64,000 nt of DNA from Allosphingosinicella sp042666435 (GCF_042666435.1 NZ_JBHTDC010000001.1:1798001-1862000), one strand, 5' to 3'. Shown: positions 24,775 to 33,964, numbered from the stretch's first letter. Notes: a model not told the origin generated them from the sequence alone. Numbers and translations are program-made.

Positions 24775-25488
24775 ATGAAGCTGGGTGGGATTGCTGCTGT
24801 CGGAGGGATGTCGCTTGCCGCGCTGTCGCTCCTGCTCGCGCCCGCCATCGCGGCGACCAGCCAGGATGTCGCCAAGAAGCCGCGTCCGGCCCCGTCCTAC
24901 CGCGCGGGCAGCTTCACACCCGCCGTCGCCGACCCTCGGCTCGCGGCGGAATTCGCCCGCCGGGGCCTCTCCGCCAACAGTTTCCGGTTCACGCCGACCG
25001 CGGCCTCGCCCGACAAGAGCAAGGCCGTCCGCGTCACCGTCCGCGCCCGCGCCACGACCACGGCCGAGGCCGCGCGCGATATCGGCGAATCGTCGGCCAG
25101 CGCGATCACGGCGATCACGCCGACCGCATATAATCTCGGCGTCTCGGTCGGCTGGAGGCGCTTCGCCCTGTCCGGCGACATCGCCAAGGTTCGGGGCGGG
25201 CTGCTCCCGGGCGGCCGCGAGGCGGCGGAAGTCGGCGTCAGCTATGCCGCCAAAGACTTCACCGGCCGCGTCCTGGTCGGAGCCGAGCGCACCGACGGCA
25301 CCCAGGCCCGCATTCTACCCGACGAGCAGAGCTATTCGCTGGACGTTGGCGGATCCTATTCGATCGCCCGCAACCTCGATGTGACGGGCGGCGTCCGCTA
25401 CAAGATCCAGCGCGACCGCCTCGAGCCGCTCGAAGACGAACGGCGCGACAGCCAGGCCGTCTATATCGGCACCGCCTTCCGCTTCTAA
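24775..25488 (+). CDS. Predicted outer-membrane or envelope protein, family not recognised
   Basis: The likely product is 237 residues from the ATG at 24775 (a GTG at 24772 is also possible). It has a signal peptide (VGGMSLAALSLLLAPAIAA) and a C-terminal half rich in alternating beta-like segments, such as YNLGVSVGWRRFALSGDI and SYSLDVGGSYSIARNLDV, ending in a terminal phenylalanine (GTAFRF). A terminal Phe after a beta strand is the sorting signal of beta-barrel outer-membrane proteins. It stands alone, divergent from the DUF3576 gene. I cannot name the family; it could be a small porin-like barrel. Confidence 0.75.
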   Translation: MKLGGIAAVGGMSLAALSLLLAPAIAATSQDVAKKPRPAPSYRAGSFTPAVADPRLAAEFARRGLSANSFRFTPTAASPDKSKAVRVTVRARATTTAEAARDIGESSASAITAITPTAYNLGVSVGWRRFALSGDIAKVRGGLLPGGREAAEVGVSYAAKDFTGRVLVGAERTDGTQARILPDEQSYSLDVGGSYSIARNLDVTGGVRYKIQRDRLEPLEDERRDSQAVYIGTAFRF

Positions 25489-25551
25489 AGCAGGTTCGAC
25501 CAGGGTCGAATCGTCCCCAGGTCCTTCGAGCCGCCCTCCCCGAGCCGCTGG

Positions 25552-26088
25552 CTATTCCTGCCAGGCGTCGATCGCCGCCCAGCCATATGGTCCGAACCGA
25601 GCGAGCGAATGCGCGCGCTCGGCGTTCATGCCTCCAAGCGCGATGATCGGGAGCCGCGTTTTCCTCGCGAGACAGCCGAATCGGACACGGCCGAGCACCG
25701 CCGCCTCGGGATGGGACCGAGTCGCGAAGACCGGTGACAGGAAAAGGATGTCCGCCCCTGCCCGTTCGGCGCGGCGTATCTCGGCGAGATCGTGGACCGG
25801 CGCGCTGCGCAAGCCCAGGCTCCGCCGGCTTCCGCGCCCGTGGCTGCCGTCGGCGCCCCAGGCGCGCGCCTCGCCCGCCGACCCGGCGAGAAGCAGCATC
25901 AAGCGCTTTTGCCGGGCGACCGCTTTTATCCGCTCAAACAGCGCGCGGCGTTCTCCGGCCGGCAGGCTGTAGTGGCGAAAGATGATTCCCGCGCCGCGCG
26001 GCAGCCTTTCCAGCGCCCGCCACAGGCCCTCCCCTTGCCGTTCGTCGGTCATCAGCCAGAGGCGCGGGAGAGGCTGGCGGCGGCGCAT
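25552..26088 (-). CDS. Thiamine-phosphate-synthase-like protein (ThiE/TenI family)
   Basis: From the ATG at 26088 the protein is 178 residues, shorter than ThiE (about 210). The TIM-barrel blocks RLWLMTDE, GADILFLSPVFAT and PIIALGGMNAERA match the TMP synthase/TenI superfamily. The usual pyrophosphate and HMP-binding motif is altered to DGSHGRGSR, and no thiamine genes are nearby. It may be a TenI-type or degenerate member rather than a working ThiE. It is divergent from the YggS gene across only 22 bp. Confidence 0.78.
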   Translation of the reverse strand: MRRRQPLPRLWLMTDERQGEGLWRALERLPRGAGIIFRHYSLPAGERRALFERIKAVARQKRLMLLLAGSAGEARAWGADGSHGRGSRRSLGLRSAPVHDLAEIRRAERAGADILFLSPVFATRSHPEAAVLGRVRFGCLARKTRLPIIALGGMNAERAHSLARFGPYGWAAIDAWQE

Positions 26089-26110
26089 GGCGCTTCCTAT
26101 AGCAGCCGCC

Positions 26111-26779
26111 ATGACCGACGCATCACCTGCCGCGCGGCTGGACCTCGTCCGTGCCGCCATTGCCCGCGCCGGAGGCCTGGCGGGCCGCTCCGCAGATCAG
26201 ATCACCCTGATCGCGGTCTCGAAGACGCACGCGGCCGAGGCGATCATTCCGCTGCTGGAAGCGGGTCAACGCGTCTTCGGCGAAAACAGGGTGCAGGAGG
26301 CGGAGGCGAAATGGCCGGCGCTCCGTGCCCGTTTTCACGGAATCGAATTGCACCTGATCGGCCGTCTCCAGTCGAACAAGGCGGAGGAGGCGGTGGCGCT
26401 GTTCGACGCCATCCATTCGGTCGATCGCCCGTCGCTGGTCTCGACGCTGGGCAAGGCGATGGCGAAAGCCGGCCGGCGACCGGACTGCTTCATCCAGGTC
26501 AATGTCGGCGTCGAATCGCAGAAGGGCGGTTGCCCGGTCGCGGAGCTGCCGGATCTGCTGGAGCGCTGCGCCGAGGCCGGGCTGCCGGTCGCGGGGCTGA
26601 TGTGCATCCCGCCTGCCGATGTCGAGCCGGCGCCCTATTTCGCGCTCCTCGCCAAATTGGCGCGTCGTCATGTCCTGCCCGGTCTCAGCATGGGCATGTC
26701 GGGCGATTTCGAGACGGCGGTGACGATCGGCGCGACCCATGTCCGCGTCGGCACCGCCTTGTTCGGGGAGCGTAGCTGA
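26111..26779 (+). CDS. YggS family PLP homeostasis protein
   Basis: The 222-residue protein is an alanine-racemase-like TIM barrel with the PLP lysine in LIAVSKTHAAE, then VFGENRVQEAEAKWP, LIGRLQSNKA and GLSMGMSGDFETAV. YggS/PLPBP binds pyridoxal phosphate without known catalysis and balances vitamin B6 and amino acid pools. I chose the ATG at 26111 because it gives the family N-terminus. An upstream open frame overlaps the divergent ThiE-like gene and is not conserved. The HAD gene follows after 11 bp. Confidence 0.94.
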   Translation: MTDASPAARLDLVRAAIARAGGLAGRSADQITLIAVSKTHAAEAIIPLLEAGQRVFGENRVQEAEAKWPALRARFHGIELHLIGRLQSNKAEEAVALFDAIHSVDRPSLVSTLGKAMAKAGRRPDCFIQVNVGVESQKGGCPVAELPDLLERCAEAGLPVAGLMCIPPADVEPAPYFALLAKLARRHVLPGLSMGMSGDFETAVTIGATHVRVGTALFGERS

Positions 26780-26790
26780 GGCGCGGCGAT

Positions 26791-27462
26791 ATGCGGTTCG
26801 AGGCCATCATCTTCGATTTCGACGGCGTGGTCGTCGACAGCGAGGCGCTCGCCAACGCGGCGATGGCCGACGTGCTGGCGAAGCTCGGCTACGAAATAAG
26901 CGGAGAAGAGGCTGTGGCGCGCTATTCGGGCCTGCGCTGGCGCGACTGCCATCGAAGGATCGAAGAGCATTCGGGCCAGAGTTTCGACAGCGAAGAGCTC
27001 GGATCCCTCGTTGACGCGGCCGTCGCCGCCCGAGCGGAGGAAATGGCGGCAATCGAGGGCATCGCGCCTTTCCTCGCCGGTCAGGCCCGTCGCCGACTCG
27101 CCATCGCTTCGTCGAGCGAGAAAGAATGGCTGGACGGCACGCTCGCCCGGCTCGGCCTCGCCGCGCATTTCGGCGACCATGTCTACAGCGCCGCCCGCAT
27201 GACTCGCGGGAAGCCCCATCCGGACATCTACCTCCACGTCGCGGCCCGGCTCGGCCTCGCGCCGTCCACCTGCCTCGTCATCGAGGATCATCCGGTCGGC
27301 GCGGCCGCCGGCGCCGCGGCGGGTATGACCGTCATCGGGCTCTTGGCCGCCAGTCACATCCGCGACGGCCATGCGGAAAGGCTGCTGGCGGCGGGCGCGC
27401 ATCGCTGCGCCCGAACCTATGCCGAAGCCGCTCATGTCATCGAGCGGCTGGAAGCGTCATGA
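26791..27462 (+). CDS. HAD-superfamily phosphatase (subfamily IA)
   Basis: The 223-residue protein has HAD motif I IFDFDGVVVDSE (D9 nucleophile, D11 acid/base), the cap residues between, ASSSEKEW as motif II region, GKPHPDIYL as motif III, and VIEDHPVGAAAGAAAGM as motif IV. This matches beta-phosphoglucomutase/phosphoglycolate phosphatase-like enzymes, but the substrate is not deducible. It is probably cotranscribed with the YggS gene and is convergent with ribA after 11 bp. Confidence 0.9.
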   Translation: MRFEAIIFDFDGVVVDSEALANAAMADVLAKLGYEISGEEAVARYSGLRWRDCHRRIEEHSGQSFDSEELGSLVDAAVAARAEEMAAIEGIAPFLAGQARRRLAIASSSEKEWLDGTLARLGLAAHFGDHVYSAARMTRGKPHPDIYLHVAARLGLAPSTCLVIEDHPVGAAAGAAAGMTVIGLLAASHIRDGHAERLLAAGAHRCARTYAEAAHVIERLEAS

Positions 27463-27473
27463 CGCCATGACGG

Positions 27474-28532
27474 TCAAAGCTGGTGGCCGCTCCGCCGCCG
27501 TTTCGCGTCGAGATAAGCCTGATTGTGCGGATTCGTACCGGTCTTGAGGGGGATGCGTTCGGCGACCCGGATGCCGGCGCTTTCCAGCCCCGACACCTTT
27601 CGGGGATTGTTCGTCAGCAGGCGCACTTCCTCGCGGCCGAGCAAGCGGAGCATCGCGCCCGCCACCGAGAAATCGCGCTCGTCGTCGTCGAAGCCCAGAC
27701 GGATGTTGGCGTCGACCGTGTCGAAGCCCTGGTCCTGGAGCGCATAGGCGCGGAGCTTGTTGACGAGGCCGATCGCGCGGCCTTCCTGACGGAGATAGAG
27801 CAGGATGCCCCAGCCGGAGGCGGCGATGGCCGCCAGCGCGTCGTCGAGCTGCGGCCCGCAATCGCATTTGAGCGAGCCCAACGCATCGCCGGTCAGGCAT
27901 TCGCTGTGCAGCCTCACCAGGGGCGGCTCTTCGGTCGGGGCACCCACGATCAGGGCGACATGCTCGGCCGCGTCCTCGGTGGAGCGAAAGGCGACGATCT
28001 CCGCCGTCTCGGCGGCTTTGACCGGCAAGCGCGCGCGCGACGCGATGACGAGCGAAGGGCTGGCATCGTAGGCGCCGATGGCTGAGACGGAAAGCGAGAC
28101 TTCCAAATCCCCCCGGCCGCCGACGAAGAAGGCGGGCAGCAGGCCGGCGCGCCGGGCGAGACGCAACGCCGCGGCGGCCGCCTCGGGACAATCGCCGGCG
28201 ACGGCCTGGAACGGCCCCTTGAACGGGGCGACCAGATCGAGTGCGGGATCGGCGATGGCGGTGGCTTCGGCGAGGCCTACCCAGGGCGCGCGCGCGATCC
28301 GCACCGGGCCGGTCGGTACGGCGTCTCGCTGGTTGGCGAGCTTCAGGGTGACGGCGCGATTGCCGGAGATCAGGATATCGGCGGGCGCATCGCCATCGAA
28401 GACGGCGAGGGCCGCTTCGTCGGCCGTCTCGACCGCCAGAAAGCCGATGTCGTCGATCGCGATAGGCCAGCCGCGCCGCAGCGCGTCGATGGCGCGGGCG
28501 ATATTGCGGGCGTCCGGGCGCCCGCGGGTCAA
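27474..28532 (-). CDS. ribA: GTP cyclohydrolase II
   Basis: The C-terminal 200 residues are a full RibA domain: zinc ligands in SECLTGDALGSLKCDCG, the catalytic region LYLRQEGRAIGLVNK, and LLTNNPRKVSGLE. The enzyme converts GTP to the first riboflavin precursor. No canonical start fits before the domain; a TTG at 28532 overlaps the xth stop in TTGA and gives 352 residues. The frame stays open further upstream inside xth. The N-terminal 150 residues begin like a RibB domain (IARAIDALRRGWPIAIDD), but I see no RibB catalytic acidic motif, so it looks degenerate. Confidence 0.9.
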   Translation of the reverse strand: MTRGRPDARNIARAIDALRRGWPIAIDDIGFLAVETADEAALAVFDGDAPADILISGNRAVTLKLANQRDAVPTGPVRIARAPWVGLAEATAIADPALDLVAPFKGPFQAVAGDCPEAAAAALRLARRAGLLPAFFVGGRGDLEVSLSVSAIGAYDASPSLVIASRARLPVKAAETAEIVAFRSTEDAAEHVALIVGAPTEEPPLVRLHSECLTGDALGSLKCDCGPQLDDALAAIAASGWGILLYLRQEGRAIGLVNKLRAYALQDQGFDTVDANIRLGFDDDERDFSVAGAMLRLLGREEVRLLTNNPRKVSGLESAGIRVAERIPLKTGTNPHNQAYLDAKRRRSGHQL

Positions 28533-29335
28533 ATGGCGAACTCGGTCACGAGCGGGACATGGTCGGACGGCCGAATCCAGCTGCGGCAATGCTCGTGGAC
28601 CGCATGGGCGCGCGCCAGTTTCGCCACGTCCGGAGTCGCCCACATATGGTCGAGCCGCCGCCCCCGGTCGTTCTTGGTCCAGTCGGGCGAGCGGTAGCTC
28701 CACCAGGTGTGGAGGCGGCCGGGCGCCGGGTAGAAGTGCCGGCCGAGATCGACCCAGTCGCCGCTCTGCTGGAGGCGTCCCAAGGCCTCGACCTCGATCG
28801 GCGTATGGCTGACGACGCCCAATAGCTGCTTGTGGCTCCAGACGTCGCATTCGAGCGGCGCCACGTTGAAATCGCCGACCAGCACCGTCGGCCGGCCGCA
28901 TTGCTCCGACCATCGGGTCATGCGCTCGATGAAATCCAGCTTCTGGCCGAATTTGGGGTTGAGGCTGCGATCGGGAATGTCGCCGCCGGCCGGAACATAG
29001 ACATTCTCGAGCCTGATGCCGCATTCGAGCTGCACGCCCAGGTGGCGCGCCTCGCCATTGTCCTGCCAATCGAAGCGCCAACAGCTTTCGGCATCCTCGC
29101 GTATCGGCACACGGCTGACGATGGCGACACCATGGTGCATGCGCTGGCCGCACAGCATGATGTGCTTGTAGCCGAGGCGCTGGAACATGGCCTTGGGGAA
29201 ATCGCCGTCGATGACCTTGGTTTCCTGGAGGCAGAGGATGTCGGGCGCATCCTCGGCGAGAAACTTCTCGACGATGTCGATGCGGGCGCGGACGGAATTG
29301 ATATTCCAGGAAGCGATTTTCAGGGTGGAAGACAT
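28529..29335 (-). CDS. xth: Exodeoxyribonuclease III
   Basis: From the ATG at 29335 the protein is 268 residues, the usual size. It has KIASWNINSVRAR, the catalytic glutamate in LCLQETKV, LVGDFNVAPLECD, and the C-terminal RLDHMWATP and PSDHVPLV with the catalytic histidine. ExoIII is an AP endonuclease and 3'-phosphatase of base excision repair. The start lacks a strong ribosome binding site. It overlaps the TTG start of ribA, so the two are likely coupled. Confidence 0.95.
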   Translation of the reverse strand: MSSTLKIASWNINSVRARIDIVEKFLAEDAPDILCLQETKVIDGDFPKAMFQRLGYKHIMLCGQRMHHGVAIVSRVPIREDAESCWRFDWQDNGEARHLGVQLECGIRLENVYVPAGGDIPDRSLNPKFGQKLDFIERMTRWSEQCGRPTVLVGDFNVAPLECDVWSHKQLLGVVSHTPIEVEALGRLQQSGDWVDLGRHFYPAPGRLHTWWSYRSPDWTKNDRGRRLDHMWATPDVAKLARAHAVHEHCRSWIRPSDHVPLVTEFAI

Positions 29336-29411
29336 GGGCCGGGCTGTAGCGGGCGGGACGATGGCTGTCGACATTGTCAGCCGACATCGGCCGATAGGGC
29401 GGACAAATAAA

Positions 29412-29443
29412 GGCCCCCGCTCCGGGGGCGTGGAGCGGGGGCC
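29412..29443 (-). terminator. Strong hairpin terminator downstream of lolA
   Basis: A perfect 12-bp stem (GGCCCCCGCTCC at 29412-29423 with its complement at 29432-29443) encloses an 8-nt loop and, on the minus strand, is followed by TTTATTTG. It lies between lolA and xth and probably ends lolA transcription. Confidence 0.85.
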
Positions 29444-29604
29444 AACCAAGCGCGTTGTTACGCGAGGTCAACCGCAAGTTCCGGTCCGGGCAACAGGGGG
29501 AAAACCCGAAGGGGAGACTCACGATTGCAGTCTCTCTTTTAGCGCGCCCTTCCTGTCGCCCGGATGAATGACGTTAACTTTTGACCACGGTTTTCAGCCG
29601 CGTA

Positions 29605-30225
29605 TCAGCCTCTCGGGCCGCGCTTGCGCGGGTCGGTCCAGCGGAAGGCGCTGTCGGCGACGGCAACGTTGAACTTCTGGTTCGACAGCTTGATGGTCGA
29701 CCGGTTGTTCTGCGCGTCGAGGGTCGTCCAGCCCTGGAGCATCAGTCCCGACGGCGCGCTCTCCACCTTGGCGAAGGCGATGGTGATCGTGCCGAATTCG
29801 GGCTTCTTGGGATCGTGCGCCTGGACAAGCAGCACCTGATCGTTGTCCTGCAGCACCTTGGCGACGCCGGCCAGATCCTTGTTCGGGTTGAGCAGCACCG
29901 ACAAAGGCGAATCGCCGATCGGCCAGCGCGACACCTGGCGCACCTCATAGTCGATCATGGTCAGCGCCTTGCCGTCGCCGACGATCAGCATCGGCACACC
30001 CTTCTGATACTGAAAACGCACCTTGCCCGGGCGCTTGAGAGTGAGGGTGCCGCCCAAGGTCTGGCCCTTGCGGTCGGTCTGGCTGAAATTGGCGGTCATC
30101 GTGTCGACCGCCTTCAGATGCGCGCTGACCCGCGACAGCGGCGAGCCGGATTGCGCGGCGACGAGCGCCGGGGCGGCGAGCGCGATCGGCACAGCGGCGA
30201 GAGCGAGCGTCTTGAAACGCATCAT
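29605..30225 (-). CDS. lolA: Outer-membrane lipoprotein carrier protein LolA
   Basis: The 206-residue protein has a signal peptide (LALAAVPIALAAPALVAAQ) and the LolA fold: MTANFSQTDRKGQTLGGTL, KRPGKVRFQY, and a later hydrophobic cavity. It shuttles lipoproteins across the periplasm from LolCDE to the outer membrane. The ATG at 30225 is 8 nt after a GGAG; a second ATG is adjacent. It follows ftsK by 87 bp on the minus strand, a common alphaproteobacterial order. A strong terminator lies about 160 bp downstream. Confidence 0.93.
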   Translation of the reverse strand: MMRFKTLALAAVPIALAAPALVAAQSGSPLSRVSAHLKAVDTMTANFSQTDRKGQTLGGTLTLKRPGKVRFQYQKGVPMLIVGDGKALTMIDYEVRQVSRWPIGDSPLSVLLNPNKDLAGVAKVLQDNDQVLLVQAHDPKKPEFGTITIAFAKVESAPSGLMLQGWTTLDAQNNRSTIKLSNQKFNVAVADSAFRWTDPRKRGPRG

Positions 30226-30312
30226 GTACAGTCTCCGTCCTTGTTTGGCGGGGGATATGGGATTTGGCGATTGAATGCCTCGTGAACCCGGCGGTTCCCA
30301 AAAGTTCAGGCT

Positions 30313-32628
30313 TCAGATCGCGTGGCCTTCGGGGTCGATCAGCACTTCGCGGCGGCCGACATGGTCGGGGACGCTGACCAGGCCCTCTTTCTCCATCCGC
30401 TCGATGAGGCGGGCGGCGTTGTTGTAGCCGATGCGGAGCTGGCGCTGGATGTAGCTGGTCGACGCCTTCTGGCTCTCGGCCACAGTCTGCACCGCCTTGC
30501 GGTAGAGCCGGCTGTCGGCGTCGTCCTCTCCCGTCGGCTGGCCCTCGAAGACGTAGCCGCCATCCTCGGGCTCCTCGGTGACCGCCATATTATATTCAGG
30601 CGATCCCTGGCTCCGCCAATGGTCGGCGACGGCGCGAACCTCCTCGTCGGTGACGAACGGGCCGTGGACGCGGACGATCTGCTTGCCGCCGGGCATGTAG
30701 AGCATGTCGCCCTTGCCGAGCAGCTGCTCCGCCCCCTGCTCGCCAAGGATAGTGCGGCTGTCGATCTTGGAGGTGACCGAGAAGGAGATGCGGGTCGGAA
30801 GGTTCGCCTTGATGACGCCGGTGATGACGTCGACCGACGGACGCTGCGTCGCCATGATGAGGTGGATGCCTGCCGCACGCGCCTTCTGCGCCAGCCGCTG
30901 GATCAGGAATTCCACCTCCTTGCCGGCGGTCATCATCAGGTCGGCGAGCTCGTCGACCACGACGACGATCTGCGGCAGCACGTCGAAGTCCAGCTCCTCC
31001 ATTTCATATTTGGGCTGGCCGGTATCCGGGTCGTAGCCGGTCTGCACCCGGCGACCGAGCGACTGCCCCTTGGCCTTGGCGTCGCGCACCTTGGCGTTGA
31101 AGCTGGAGAGCTGGCGCACGCCGACCGAGGCCATCATCCGGTAGCGCTCCTCCATCTGCTCGACCGTCCATTTCAAGGCGCGGATCGCCTTGGCGGGCTC
31201 GGTGACCACCGGCGAGAGAAGGTGCGGAATGTCGTCATAGATGCTGAGCTCGAGCATCTTGGGGTCGATCATGATCATCCGGCACTGCTCGGGCGTCAGC
31301 CGGTAGAGCAGGGACAGGATCATGCAGTTGAGGCCGACCGACTTGCCCGATCCGGTGGTGCCGGCGACGAGCAGGTGCGGCATCGGCGCCAGATCGGCGA
31401 TGACGGGGTCGCCGGCGATATTCTTGCCGAGGATCAAGGGCAGCGAGGCGACCTGATCCTCGAAGGCGTGGCTGGCGATGAGCTCGGAGAGCGTCACCAT
31501 TTCGCGCCTGACATTGGGCAGCTCGATGCCGATGACGCTGCGGCCGGGGATGGTGGCGACGCGCGCCGACAGCGCCGACATGTTGCGGGCGATGTCGTCG
31601 GCGAGCTGGATAACACGGCTGGCCTTGATGCCGCTGGCCGGCTCCAGCTCGTACATGGTGACGACCGGCCCGGGTCGGACCTCGACGATCTCGCCCTTAA
31701 CCGAGAAATCCTCGAGCACCGATTCGAGCAAGCGGGCGTTGCGCTCGAGACTCGCTTTGTCGAGCGTCTCGCGGGACGCCGGCGGCGGCGGATTGAGGAG
31801 GTCGATAGTCGGCAGCGCATAAGCGTCGCCGAGCGCGAGCGAGGGCTGGCGCTCGCGTTGCGGGCGGCGCCCGGCGTCCGGCGTCCTGGCGCGGTCGGCG
31901 ATGATCGTGCGCTTTGCCTCCGACGGGGCGGCCACCGCCGCGCGGGCCGGCCGTTCGGCGGGCTCCTCGCGATCCTCGCGCCGATCCTCCAACCGGCGCG
32001 GCGCCCGTTCGTGCCGGGCCAGCCACTGGCGCTCCTCGGCGCGGAGACCCAGCCCGAGATACCAGAGGAACAGCCCGGCCAGCGCCAGCAGCGCCACGGT
32101 CACGACCCGGAACGGCTCGGCGATGCCGGGCTCGCCCATCAAAGCGAAACCCATGTCGGCGAGCTTTGCCAGCCACAATCCGAAGGCCCCGCCCCAGCCG
32201 GCGGGGAGCCCGTTGACCGCGCCGCCGAACAGCAAGGCCACCGCCGTACCGAGGAGGACGATGCCGGCGATGGACAGGAGCAGAGCGCGCAGCCAGCGGC
32301 CCGCGTCCGCGCCGCGCAGGAGGCGCAGGCCGAGCACCAGGACGAGCGGCAGGAGCAGCCCCGCCGGCGGCCCCCACAGGCTCAGCAGCAGGTCGGCGGC
32401 ATAGGCCCCGGTCTGTCCGATCCAGTTGTTGACCGGCCCCGCGGCCGACGTATTGAAAGCCGGATCGGTCGGCCGATAGCTGACGAGCGCGAGCGCGGCC
32501 AGCAAGGCGGCCGCGACCAGCGCCACGCCGCCGACCAGGGTCGTCGATCTCCTCGCCCCCTTCTTGAGGCCGTCCCGCCATTGCGCCAGCCGTCCCGGCC
32601 GGGCGCCGCGCGCCGCTGATGTCGCCAC
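30313..32628 (-). CDS. ftsK: DNA translocase FtsK
   Basis: The 771-residue protein has about four N-terminal membrane segments, a short basic/acidic linker (RRLEDRREDREEPAERPA), the motor domain with Walker A GTTGSGKSVGLN near residue 422, and the C-terminal gamma winged helix (STSYIQRQLRIGYNNAARLIERM) that reads KOPS and activates XerCD. FtsK couples chromosome dimer resolution to septation. The linker is short compared with E. coli. It lies upstream of lolA and is divergent from ubiH across 97 bp. Confidence 0.97.
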   Translation of the reverse strand: MATSAARGARPGRLAQWRDGLKKGARRSTTLVGGVALVAAALLAALALVSYRPTDPAFNTSAAGPVNNWIGQTGAYAADLLLSLWGPPAGLLLPLVLVLGLRLLRGADAGRWLRALLLSIAGIVLLGTAVALLFGGAVNGLPAGWGGAFGLWLAKLADMGFALMGEPGIAEPFRVVTVALLALAGLFLWYLGLGLRAEERQWLARHERAPRRLEDRREDREEPAERPARAAVAAPSEAKRTIIADRARTPDAGRRPQRERQPSLALGDAYALPTIDLLNPPPPASRETLDKASLERNARLLESVLEDFSVKGEIVEVRPGPVVTMYELEPASGIKASRVIQLADDIARNMSALSARVATIPGRSVIGIELPNVRREMVTLSELIASHAFEDQVASLPLILGKNIAGDPVIADLAPMPHLLVAGTTGSGKSVGLNCMILSLLYRLTPEQCRMIMIDPKMLELSIYDDIPHLLSPVVTEPAKAIRALKWTVEQMEERYRMMASVGVRQLSSFNAKVRDAKAKGQSLGRRVQTGYDPDTGQPKYEMEELDFDVLPQIVVVVDELADLMMTAGKEVEFLIQRLAQKARAAGIHLIMATQRPSVDVITGVIKANLPTRISFSVTSKIDSRTILGEQGAEQLLGKGDMLYMPGGKQIVRVHGPFVTDEEVRAVADHWRSQGSPEYNMAVTEEPEDGGYVFEGQPTGEDDADSRLYRKAVQTVAESQKASTSYIQRQLRIGYNNAARLIERMEKEGLVSVPDHVGRREVLIDPEGHAI

Positions 32629-32725
32629 GATCGTGCCCCGTATGTTCCGCTCGTCCTTAATGCGCCCTTGGCGAGTCCGGGGTCAAGCGCTTGGCGTTGC
32701 CCCATTGCATCGCTAAGGCGACAAA

Positions 32726-33946
32726 ATGACCCAGGCGGACGTCATCATCCTCGGCGGAGGGCTGGTCGGGCTCACCCTGGCCATCGCGCTCGACCGCCAT
32801 GGCCTGTCGAGCATCGTCGTCGATCCCGCCGACCCCCAGACGACCCTCAGCCCCCAATATGACGGGCGGGCGACGGCGGTGGCGAGCGCGTCCTGGCGGA
32901 TGCTGGAGGCGATCGGCGTGGGCGAGCGCCTTCAAGGCCATGGCTGCCCGATCCGCTCGATCAGGGTCAGCGACGGGCTGGAGCCCGGCGGCCTGGTCTT
33001 CGATCCGCCGGCCGGCGACGATCCGCTCGGCATCATGTTTGAGAATAGGCTGCTCCGCGCGGCGCTGCGCGACACGGCGCTGGCGGCTAAGAATATCGAG
33101 CTGGTCATGCCGGCGCGGCCCGCCGAAACCGTCCGCGACGGCAGCGGCGCGCGGGTCGCGCTGGAGGACGGCCGGCTGCTCGCCGCGCCTTTGCTGGTCG
33201 GCGCCGAAGGGCGGGGCTCGCCGACGCGCGAAGCGGCCGGCATCCCGATCGCGCGGTGGAGCTACGACCATGCCGCGATCATCGCGACGGTGACGCACGA
33301 GCGGAGCCACGAAAATGTGGCGTACGAGATATTCTATCCGGCTGGGCCGTTCGCGATCCTGCCGATGCTGCCGGGCACCGATGGCCTCGGGCGCTCGGCG
33401 ATCGTCTGGTCGGTCAAGGCGGACGACGCTCCGGCCATTCTCGGCCTGCCGGATCGGGCCATGGCCGCCGAGATCGAGAAGAGGATGGGCGGCTTCCTCG
33501 GCAAGGTGGAGCTGGCCGGCCCCCGGGCCAGCTACCGGCTCGGCTTCCACCATGCCGCCACCATCACCGGCGAGCGGCTGGCGCTGGTCGGCGACGCCGC
33601 GCACGGCATCCATCCGATCGCGGGCCAGGGGCTCAACCTGGGCTTTCGCGACGCGGCGGCGCTGGCGCAGGTGCTGGTCGAAGGCTCGCGGCTCGGCCTC
33701 GACCTCGGCGATGCGCAATTGCTCTCCCGCTACGAGCGCTGGCGGAGCCTCGACACGCTCATGGTCGCGGCGGCGACCGACGGTCTGACGCGCCTCTACG
33801 GCATTCCCGGCAGGACCGCCTCGGCGATTCGCCGCTTCGGCATGGGCGCGGTCCAGCGCATCCGCCCCCTCAAGGATCAGTTGATGGCCGAGGCACGAGG
33901 CGAAAGCGGCGAGCTCCCGCTGCTCCTGCGGGGATTGCCGATCTAG
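32726..33946 (+). CDS. FAD-dependent ubiquinone biosynthesis hydroxylase (UbiH/UbiF/COQ6 family)
   Basis: The 406-residue monooxygenase has the dinucleotide fold GGGLVGLTLAIALDRHG, and the second FAD motif GDAAHGIHPIAGQGLNLGFRD, which is diagnostic for the UbiH/COQ6 family. These enzymes hydroxylate the aromatic ring during ubiquinone synthesis. Sphingomonads usually have broad-specificity members (UbiL/UbiM types), so the exact ring position is not assigned. It is divergent from ftsK and convergent with the Trm112-like gene. Confidence 0.92.
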   Translation: MTQADVIILGGGLVGLTLAIALDRHGLSSIVVDPADPQTTLSPQYDGRATAVASASWRMLEAIGVGERLQGHGCPIRSIRVSDGLEPGGLVFDPPAGDDPLGIMFENRLLRAALRDTALAAKNIELVMPARPAETVRDGSGARVALEDGRLLAAPLLVGAEGRGSPTREAAGIPIARWSYDHAAIIATVTHERSHENVAYEIFYPAGPFAILPMLPGTDGLGRSAIVWSVKADDAPAILGLPDRAMAAEIEKRMGGFLGKVELAGPRASYRLGFHHAATITGERLALVGDAAHGIHPIAGQGLNLGFRDAAALAQVLVEGSRLGLDLGDAQLLSRYERWRSLDTLMVAAATDGLTRLYGIPGRTASAIRRFGMGAVQRIRPLKDQLMAEARGESGELPLLLRGLPI

Positions 33947-33964
33947 CGCGGTCGATATTGAATT

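Noticed and set aside
30322..32619. 765-codon open frame on the plus strand opposite ftsK
   Set aside because: It mirrors ftsK almost end to end, is rich in the residues expected from antisense GC-rich codons (R, D, H, L, G), and shows no domain. It is a shadow of ftsK.
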